From JBBQSU01 sp038234815 (GTDB lineage Bacteria > Planctomycetota > Phycisphaerae > Tepidisphaerales > Tepidisphaeraceae): a DNA stretch of 10,568 nt. The notes under the pieces were generated by a model that had not been told where the DNA came from, ran no database searches, and saw nothing but the letters and a program-made list of their open reading frames with translations. Every line of letters begins with the position of its first letter. The stretch's first letter is position 1. Both the position numbers and the translations under genes were made by a program. The DNA lies in the NCBI GenBank assembly GCA_038234815.1, contig JBBQSU010000118.1:1-10568 (forward strand). The letters are read 5' to 3'. This document shows positions 6,110 through 10,568 of this stretch, in pieces.

Positions 6110-7207
6110 TTAGACACCCACCAGGCTTGGGCCGGAAGGGCTTTGGGGGCCGACGACCTGTTCAATACGCTCGTCGATCGCGCGACAGGCGCCGATGGCA
6201 TCGAACGGCCGCAGGCTGGCCGTTACCAGCGCGGGGAAATTTGACGGCACCTCCTCATGCCAAACGTCCATCAGGCGGCTGCTAAGTGCATCAACAGTTG
6301 GCTCATACAGGCAGGCCCGCTTGAGTGTGGGCGGGACGATCTCGGCATAGGCGCCGGACTTGGGGAGGATGGGCCAGCACCCTGCCGCCAGGGCGCGCAC
6401 CGCGTGTGAATCGAAGGTCGTCTGCAACTTGGTGCTGAGAAACACCGCCGACTGCAGCATCCCCCGTATCTGGCCCTCGACATCAGTTTCCGGCAGCGTC
6501 TGCCGAGCGAACTGCGCGTTGAGTTGATCGACCGGCCCGATCGTGATGAGATTGAAAAGAATGTTTCGCCGCTCAAGGGTGGATAGGGCCGCGTTCAGAA
6601 GCGGCATATCGGCCTCGCGGGTATCGACAAAAATCGTGCGCTTCTCCCGGGCCATTGGGTGTAGACGGCCGAATTCCCGCACGGCGCTGACGTCAATCGG
6701 CGGAGGCATCAGGCGGGTCTTGTGGATCAATTCCTGAATGGGACTGCGACTCGACAGCTCCGAATGGCGCTCCACTAGCGTCGCGGCCTTTTCGTAAAAA
6801 TCCTCGAGATGGAACTTGCTGTTAAACCAGATTTCGCTGGCTGCGGTCGCGGTGTTGAGGTTCACCAAATCCAGCGGCCCGTCGCCGGCGCTATTCACTG
6901 CCGGCAACTGATTACTGTGAAAATAGACCACCGACGGCTTGCCCTGCAGTTGGGGTGAAAGCCGGAAAAAATCGGCAAGATTGAGCGCTTCGGAGGTGAA
7001 AATCAGATCAACCCGGCCGACCCAGTGCCGCAGTAACTGCTCGCTGAACCAATGGGCGGCAGCGGTCAATCGCCTCTCGATCCGGCGGGGCGGGAGCTTC
7101 AGCACGGTCCAGCGGTGACGACTGCACTTGAGGAGGTTGTCGAGCACGATTCGGCGGACCCCGCCAAAGAACGGCTCGAGCGCGAGAATATCCAACTGTG
7201 ACGACAT
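6110..7207 (-). CDS. DUF3524 / tRNA-queuosine mannosyltransferase-like (GTDC1/QTMAN family) GT-B protein, degenerate active site
   Basis: A 365-residue cytoplasmic GT-B-like protein. The N-terminal half matches the DUF3524 family, whose vertebrate member (GTDC1/QTMAN) mannosylates queuosine in tRNA-Asp: ILALEPFFGGVRR (7-19), SRHRWTVLKLPPRR (29-42), VVYFHSNQL (93-101, family form YFHENQL) and EIWFNSKFH (125-133). The C-terminal half keeps the fold marks (LMPPPID 166-172, AAGCWPILP 274-282, YAEIVPP 287-293). However, the usual E-x7-E of this superfamily, which I would expect around 263-271, reads T263...R271 in LQTTFDSHAVRALAAGC. The usual R-x-E-x-DK donor segment reads VDTREADMP (194-202). It may therefore use a different donor or be non-catalytic; this rests on remembered family motifs, not an alignment. 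ATG 7207 has AGGA about 7 bases upstream. It is convergent with lptD, 9 bases between stops, and no queuosine gene is nearby. Confidence 0.72.
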   Translation of the reverse strand: MSSQLDILALEPFFGGVRRIVLDNLLKCSRHRWTVLKLPPRRIERRLTAAAHWFSEQLLRHWVGRVDLIFTSEALNLADFFRLSPQLQGKPSVVYFHSNQLPAVNSAGDGPLDLVNLNTATAASEIWFNSKFHLEDFYEKAATLVERHSELSSRSPIQELIHKTRLMPPPIDVSAVREFGRLHPMAREKRTIFVDTREADMPLLNAALSTLERRNILFNLITIGPVDQLNAQFARQTLPETDVEGQIRGMLQSAVFLSTKLQTTFDSHAVRALAAGCWPILPKSGAYAEIVPPTLKRACLYEPTVDALSSRLMDVWHEEVPSNFPALVTASLRPFDAIGACRAIDERIEQVVGPQSPSGPSLVGV

Positions 7208-7355
7208 TCGGCTTCCTGCTGTCAGCCTCTTTTATTCTGGAACAACGCTCGGCGCCTCGCCGGCAACCATCCATTGTCAATTGTCGTTGTGTATGATGAA
7301 ACTGCAACGCCCCGGCGACCAAGCGGAGAAAGTGAGCATCCAGAGGGTAGGTAAT

Positions 7356-7411
7356 TTGACCGGCGCAATTGGAGTGCCTAACGTCATTTTTAGAATCCGA
7401 TTTTTTCTAAA
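7356..7411 (+). promoter_or_regulatory. Putative sodA promoter region with overlapping dyad operator
   Basis: Two overlapping sigma-70-like options: TTGACC (7356-7361) with 17 bases to TAACGT (7379-7384), or TTGGAG (7369-7374) with 16 bases to TAGAAT (7391-7396). A perfect dyad, TTTAGAA (7389-7395) - 9 bases - TTCTAAA (7405-7411), covers the second -10 and ends 4 bases before the CAGGAG ribosome site. Its place fits a repressor operator; it does not match a Fur box closely. Confidence 0.4.
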
Positions 7412-7426
7412 CAACAGGAGCCTGAC

Positions 7427-8044
7427 ATGCCATTTACTCTTCCCCCGCTGCCCTTTCCTTCCGATGCCCTCGAACCCAACATCGACAAGCAGACGATGGA
7501 GGTTCACCATGGCAAGCACCACAACGCTTATGTGACCAATTTGAACAAGGCGATCGCCGACAGCGCGCCGGAGTTGGACGGCAAGCCGCTCCACGAAATT
7601 CTGGCCAACAATCTGGCCATTGTGCCGGAGAAGATCAAAACCGCCGTGCGAAACAACGGTGGTGGGCATCATAATCACTCGCTTTTTTGGGAGATTTTGA
7701 ACCCTGCCGATCGAGCCGCCGCCCCGGTGGGCAATCTGGCCGCGGCCATTAACGCCAAGTGCGGCAGTTTCGACAAGTTTAAGGAAGCATTTGCCGCAGC
7801 GGCGACGACGCGCTTCGGAAGCGGCTGGGCCTGGCTCATCAAGAAGGGCAAGGAAATCGACGTCATCAGCCTGCCCAATCAGGATTCGCCCATTATGGAA
7901 GGGGCATTTCCGATCATCGGCCTGGACGTTTGGGAGCACGCCTACTACTTGAAGTACCAGAACCGCAGGCCGGATTACATCGCGGCCTGGTGGAACGTAG
8001 TGAATTGGCGCGTGGCGGAAGAGCGCTTCAACCGGGCGAAGTAA
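7427..8044 (+). CDS. sodA: Superoxide dismutase, Mn-type of the Fe/Mn family
   Basis: Cytoplasmic enzyme (no signal peptide) that converts superoxide to oxygen and hydrogen peroxide. The 205 residues are normal for the family. Metal ligands are visible: H27 in VHHGKHHNAYV, H84 in GGGHHNHSLFW, and D167 and H171 in GLDVWEHAYYLKYQNRRPDY. Two metal-type marks point to Mn rather than Fe: glycines (GGGH, 78-81) where Fe enzymes have a Gln (the AAQVWNHT pattern), and Q152 in NQDSP, which supplies the second-sphere Gln in Mn enzymes. Cambialistic use of Fe remains possible. ATG 7427 has CAGGAG 6 bases upstream. The gene stands alone, with a dyad over its promoter and an intrinsic terminator 34 bases after the stop, so it is probably a single-gene transcript. 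Confidence 0.95.
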   Translation: MPFTLPPLPFPSDALEPNIDKQTMEVHHGKHHNAYVTNLNKAIADSAPELDGKPLHEILANNLAIVPEKIKTAVRNNGGGHHNHSLFWEILNPADRAAAPVGNLAAAINAKCGSFDKFKEAFAAAATTRFGSGWAWLIKKGKEIDVISLPNQDSPIMEGAFPIIGLDVWEHAYYLKYQNRRPDYIAAWWNVVNWRVAEERFNRAK

Positions 8045-8078
8045 CGCCGGTGTGGCTTTATATCATTTATCCGAACCT

Positions 8079-8112
8079 CGCCGGAGCAGCCGAATGGTTG
8101 CCCGGCGATTTT
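8079..8112 (+). terminator. Intrinsic terminator of sodA
   Basis: Stem of 12 pairs: CGCCGG (8079-8084) with CCGGCG (8102-8107) outside, then a one-base bulge (A8085), then GCAGCC (8086-8091) with GGTTGC (8096-8101) around the loop GAAT. It is followed by ATTTTGCTTT. Position and T-rich tail fit plus-strand termination only; read on the minus strand there is no T-tract, so the convergent methyltransferase gene is not served. Confidence 0.75.
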
Positions 8113-8159
8113 GCTTTCTGCTTGCAGTGGTATAGGAAATTTGGCCCATCAACGACTGT

Positions 8160-8855
8160 TCACGCCCGCTGCATAATAAAAAGGTAATTGAATCCGCGCA
8201 GGAAGAAATTCTGCTCCTCCGCGGCCTTGCGGTAATTGCCCATCTCCAGCGTTTTGTTGTGGCGCACCACCGAAATGATATCGACCGGCGTGAACTGCGG
8301 TCGCAAACGGTTGAAAAGCTCAAAACCGATGGGGAAAAAGCCCTTGCCATGCACATAGCTGTCCGAGACGTAAAGGGCCATGTATTTGCCCGGCTTAAGC
8401 AGGCGGTGGATTTCCAGAAACACCTGCTGCATCGCCGAGTAATAGGCATCCCCCGCCGAGGCATCGAGCTTGCCGATGTCGCGCGGATCGGGGCCGTAAT
8501 CAATGTGATTGCTGTAAGGCGGATCGATAAAGACAAAATCCACCTTGCCAGTTAATTCGGCGGGCAGCTTGCGGGCATCCACTCGAAAAATGTCCTTGCG
8601 CGTGGGATGAACGTCATAGCCTAGCGCGCGGCGATTGAGATCCCGGGCGACGTCGAGCGTGGTTCCGCTGCCGCAAAAGCAGTCCACCACCAAGTCCTTT
8701 TCGCGGGTATACCTCTGAAGTAAATTCCAGACGATATAGCTGGGCGTGGCGCCTTTATAGCTGGCGCTGCCCTGCTGCTCGGGGCCGTAGTGCTGCGAGG
8801 GATATTCCCAGAGCGTGGTGGGCTGAAGGCGTAACGGGGGTTTCTTAAACTGCAT
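8160..8855 (-). CDS. Orphan DNA methyltransferase (N6-adenine or N4-cytosine, DPPY type), no target-recognition domain
   Basis: SAM-dependent amino-methyltransferase of the N4/N6 class (PF01555-like). From ATG 8855 it has 231 residues. A motif-X-like lead-in, ATPSYIVWNLLQRYT (36-50), runs into motif I, DCFCGSGTTLDVARDL (58-73), then ALGYDV with the SAM-binding acidic residue D81, VDAR (92-95), motif IV FIDPPYSNHIDYG (109-121), and EIHRLLKPGKYMALYVSD (148-165). DPPY favours adenine N6. The order X-I-IV differs from typical PF01555 enzymes, where DPPY comes first. No room is left for a target-recognition domain, and no restriction gene is adjacent, so it may be a regulatory or phage-derived methylase, or may even act on RNA. 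The TTG at 8912 would add 19 residues; ATG 8855 is preferred because the extension looks non-conserved, though its ribosome site (GGTGG) is weak. It is convergent with sodA and divergent from murQ. Confidence 0.8.
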   Translation of the reverse strand: MQFKKPPLRLQPTTLWEYPSQHYGPEQQGSASYKGATPSYIVWNLLQRYTREKDLVVDCFCGSGTTLDVARDLNRRALGYDVHPTRKDIFRVDARKLPAELTGKVDFVFIDPPYSNHIDYGPDPRDIGKLDASAGDAYYSAMQQVFLEIHRLLKPGKYMALYVSDSYVHGKGFFPIGFELFNRLRPQFTPVDIISVVRHNKTLEMGNYRKAAEEQNFFLRGFNYLFIMQRA

Positions 8856-9107
8856 GGGCCACCGATCATATCGCAAGGACGGCAGATCCGCGCGGGGGCG
8901 ACAAAAATCCAAAACCGGCAGTGGGCGACCAATCCGATTCTTCCTGATTAATCAAGATAACATATTGAAATATCGCAGTTGCTACCGCGCAAATTACAAT
9001 AGACGTTCACCCCTGCCGGATTCACACCGCGCCTAGCCCGCAAAACGCAGAGTACGCATCGCCATGGTTCTCGTGCGCGCCGGCGGCATCCGATACACTC
9101 CCCTGTC
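8856..9107. other. Divergent intergenic region between the methyltransferase gene and murQ
   Basis: 252 bases with an AT-rich core around 8936-9005 that stands out from its GC-rich flanks, as expected for promoters of both genes. It holds the perfect 10-base palindrome TGATTAATCA (8945-8954), which could be an operator half. I could not find a -35/-10 pair with good spacing on either strand. TACACT at 9093-9098 is a possible -10 for murQ but has no convincing -35. Confidence 0.4.
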
Positions 9108-10004
9108 ATGCAAGATCGATCCAATCTTCTTACCGAGCAACCGCTAACTGAATCGGCGGACATCGACGCCCTGCCGATCGAGCAGGCGATTGATCTGATG
9201 AACGCTCAGGACGCGCTGGCCGTGCGGGCGGTGGGCGCGGAGCGCGCCAACATTGCCCGGGCGGTGGAACTGATCGTCGCAGGGCTGCGTGCAGGCGGGC
9301 GATTGATTTATGTCGGAGCCGGCACCAGCGGGCGATTGGGCGTGCTGGACGCCGCCGAATGCCCGCCCACGTTCCGCACGGATCCTGCCACCGTCCAAGC
9401 CTTCATTGCCGGCGGGGATCAGGCGGTCTTCCGATCCCAGGAAGGTGCCGAAGACAATGCCGCAGCCGGGCACGCCTTGATGGACCAGCACCAGATCGGT
9501 CTAAACGATACGGTTGTTGGCATCGCGGCCGGAGGCACCACCCCCTTCGTCCACGGCGCACTGCGCCACGCAAAAACTCGCGCGGCCAAAACCGTCCTGC
9601 TGGCTTGTGTGCCGCGCACGGATAACGAAGCCGAGGTGGATATTGCCATCCGTCCGCTCACCGGCCCGGAAGTCATCACCGGCTCGACGCGCCTGAAAGC
9701 GGGGACCGCAACCAAGCTCGTGCTGAACATTCTAAGCACGCTAGCGATGGTGCAACTGGGCAAGGTGTATGGACATTGGATGGTGGACATGCACTGCAGC
9801 AACGACAAGCTGTGGGATCGCGGAACGCGTCTGGTCGCCCGGCTGACCGGCGCCGATTACGCCACTGCTTTGGAGCGATTGCAGCAAGCTGGCGGGCACG
9901 TCAAATCGGCCATTGTGATGCAAACCAGGAGCCTCAATCTCCCCGAGGCCCAGGCACTACTCAATCGCCATCGCGGGCTGCTGCGATCGGCATTAGCCGA
10001 ATAA
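9108..10004 (+). CDS. murQ: N-acetylmuramic acid 6-phosphate etherase
   Basis: Cleaves the lactyl ether of MurNAc-6-phosphate to GlcNAc-6-phosphate and D-lactate in the cytoplasm, a step in peptidoglycan recycling. The 298 residues match the family length. LLTEQ (7-11) is followed by a SIS domain with GAGTSGRLGVLDAAECPPTF (70-89), FIAGGDQAVFRSQEGAEDN (99-117), VITGSTRLKAGTATKLVLN (189-207) and GKVYGHWMVDMHCSNDKLWDR (218-238). E84 and E115 match the catalytic E83 and E114 of E. coli MurQ. The usual GIAASGRTPYV reads GIAAGGTTPFV (138-148), a double change of Ser to Gly and Arg to Thr in the sugar-phosphate pocket, probably a lineage variant. ATG 9108 has no Shine-Dalgarno upstream (ACACTCCCCTGTC), so initiation may be leaderless or SD-independent. 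No MurNAc kinase or transporter is in view; the gene appears to be monocistronic. Confidence 0.96.
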   Translation: MQDRSNLLTEQPLTESADIDALPIEQAIDLMNAQDALAVRAVGAERANIARAVELIVAGLRAGGRLIYVGAGTSGRLGVLDAAECPPTFRTDPATVQAFIAGGDQAVFRSQEGAEDNAAAGHALMDQHQIGLNDTVVGIAAGGTTPFVHGALRHAKTRAAKTVLLACVPRTDNEAEVDIAIRPLTGPEVITGSTRLKAGTATKLVLNILSTLAMVQLGKVYGHWMVDMHCSNDKLWDRGTRLVARLTGADYATALERLQQAGGHVKSAIVMQTRSLNLPEAQALLNRHRGLLRSALAE

Positions 10005-10015
10005 AGGCCTGACCG

Positions 10016-10049
10016 CCCCGCCGCACCCCTCATGCCCCGTGCCCGCCCC
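10016..10049 (-). other. Potential G-quadruplex motif between murQ and tRNA-Ser
   Basis: On the minus strand five G-runs (GGGG, GGG, GGGG, GGGG, GGGG) occur with loops of 1, 3, 5 and 6 bases, meeting the usual G3+N1-7 pattern. On the plus strand these are C-runs at 10016-10019, 10026-10029, 10035-10038, 10042-10044 and 10046-10049. AAGGCC (10004-10009) and GGCCTT (10053-10058) bracket the tract as an inverted repeat. There is no T-tract, so this is not a clear terminator for murQ. Confidence 0.4.
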
Positions 10050-10089
10050 GCCGGCCTTGGGCAAGCACAAAAATCAGCGACCTTCTGGA

Positions 10090-10118
10090 TTGACGAACAC
10101 CGAAGCGTGGTTTAGTCT
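10090..10118 (+). promoter_or_regulatory. Promoter of tRNA-Ser
   Basis: TTGACG (10090-10095), a 17-base spacer and TAGTCT (10113-10118). The predicted start near 10125 leaves about 7 bases of 5' leader before the mature tRNA, typical of a stable-RNA promoter. Confidence 0.6.
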
Positions 10119-10131
10119 CATCTACCGAAAA

Positions 10132-10222
10132 GGAGAGGTGGCCGAGTGGCTGAAGGCGACGGTTTGCTAAACCGTTGTACGGTTTTATACCCGTACCGGG
10201 GGTTCGAATCCCCCCTTCTCCG
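10132..10222 (+). tRNA. trnS(gcu): tRNA-Ser (anticodon GCU, reads AGC/AGU)
   Basis: A complete 91-base cloverleaf. The acceptor stem GGAGAGG (10132-10138) pairs with CTTCTCC (10215-10221) with one G-T pair; the discriminator is G10222. The D arm is GCC-loop-GGC. The anticodon stem ACGGT/ACCGT holds the loop TTGCTAA with anticodon GCT. The long variable arm has a GTACGG/CCGTAC stem, diagnostic of a class II tRNA, here serine. The T stem GGGGG/CCCCC holds TTCGAAT. No 3' CCA is encoded, so CCA must be added by the nucleotidyltransferase. It has its own promoter and terminator-like hairpin. Confidence 0.97.
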
Positions 10223-10228
10223 CTAACG

Positions 10229-10268
10229 TAGCTCGTCATGAACATAACGTTCGTAACGGGCTATTTTT
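10229..10268 (+). terminator. Intrinsic terminator of tRNA-Ser
   Basis: TAGCTCGT (10229-10236) pairs with ACGGGCTA (10256-10263) over 8 pairs including one G-T. The 19-base loop contains AACATAACGTT. The stem runs straight into TTTTTAT. It starts 6 bases after the tRNA end. Confidence 0.6.
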
Positions 10269-10568
10269 ATGCGCCGTCTTCGCCGGCGCCACCTGCCGTT
10301 GTCCCCAAATGGTCCCCACGACAGCCACACCTGCCGAACCGTCCTTTGGAGGATCAGCAACCTCGTCGCACAGGTCCGAGAAAATCGCTGTTAAAAGCGT
10401 GACTTCCTAATCCGATGTCGGCATTCACGTCGATGGAACACTCAATGCTGGATGTTTCGTGGGTATCTCCCGCCAGCATCGGTGAGTTGATTGCCCTGAC
10501 TTTAGAAAATCCGTCGGGGTTTGGAACAGACGGAATCATGAAGGACGCTCAACCAACTGACAAACGTA
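10269..10568. other. 300 bases with no supportable gene; possible start of an island beside tRNA-Ser
   Basis: A small hairpin (GCGCCG 10271-10276, CGGCGC 10284-10289) and a direct repeat, GTCCCC at 10301-10306 and 10312-10317 (11-base period), lie next to the tRNA. From about 10375 the sequence is less GC-rich than the rest of the window. Short open frames exist: plus strand from ATG 10415, open to the window edge (MSAFTSMEHSMLDVSW...); minus strand 10354-10539 (61 codons); and minus strand 10236-10406 without an ATG, which reads VVGTIWGQ across the GTCCCC repeat. None has a ribosome site or a family I recognise. The plus frame could be the 5' end of a real gene that continues beyond the window. 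Confidence 0.3.

Noticed and set aside
7257..7300. TTGACA on the minus strand and TTGTCA on the plus strand near 7277, considered as promoters
   Set aside because: No -10 box at 16-18 bases on either strand.
7277..7939. Minus-strand open frame of 220 codons
   Set aside because: Antisense to superoxide dismutase, which has all metal ligands.
10030..10245. Minus-strand open frame with GEGGIRTPGTGIKPYNGL
   Set aside because: It is the antisense reading of tRNA-Ser, a well-known source of false protein annotations.
10236..10406. Minus-strand open stretch reading VVGTIWGQ, considered as an integrase C-terminal remnant
   Set aside because: Too short, no start codon of its own, no catalytic Arg or Tyr context; resemblance alone is not enough.
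1..10568. CRISPR arrays, insertion sequences and long tandem repeats
   Set aside because: No regularly spaced repeat and no transposase or terminal inverted repeat seen by reading through both strands.

Overview
The window looks like chromosomal DNA from a GC-rich, Gram-negative bacterium. The long LptD-like outer-membrane protein implies an outer membrane. The gene mix (LptD-like protein, ThuA-domain protein, secreted PQQ sugar dehydrogenase, DUF3524 glycosyltransferase) and the MurQ variant GIAAGGTTPF suggest Planctomycetota, perhaps Phycisphaerae. That placement is inference from gene content, not from a phylogenetic marker.

Layout. Positions 1-2991 hold a minus-strand cluster, read right to left: a ThuA-like protein, cytidylate kinase (cmk), a PlsC acyltransferase, and a secreted PQQ-dependent sugar dehydrogenase cut by the left edge. 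Gaps are 51, 42 and 32 bases, so co-transcription is likely, although a strong hairpin fills the ThuA-cmk gap. A divergent intergenic region (2992-3190) carries promoter-like boxes in both directions. lptD then runs on the plus strand (3191-6100). It ends 9 bases from the end of a convergent DUF3524 / queuosine-tRNA-mannosyltransferase-like gene (6110-7207, minus).

Next come an Mn-type superoxide dismutase (7427-8044, plus) with a good intrinsic terminator, a convergent orphan DNA methyltransferase (8160-8855, minus), and murQ (9108-10004, plus) for peptidoglycan recycling. A complete tRNA-Ser(GCU) lies at 10132-10222 with its own promoter and terminator. The last 300 bases hold no gene I can support.

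How the genes fit together. Several serve the cell envelope: plsC (phospholipid synthesis), lptD (outer-membrane biogenesis), murQ (MurNAc recycling) and the exported sugar dehydrogenase. The others are housekeeping (cmk, sodA, tRNA-Ser) or of unknown role (ThuA-like protein, methyltransferase, DUF3524 protein). I found no CRISPR array, insertion sequence or complete novel multigene system. The least ordinary items are the DUF3524 protein, which seems to have lost its donor-site and catalytic residues; the permuted, TRD-less orphan methyltransferase; the 21-bp hairpin abutting cmk; and the dyad over the sodA promoter.
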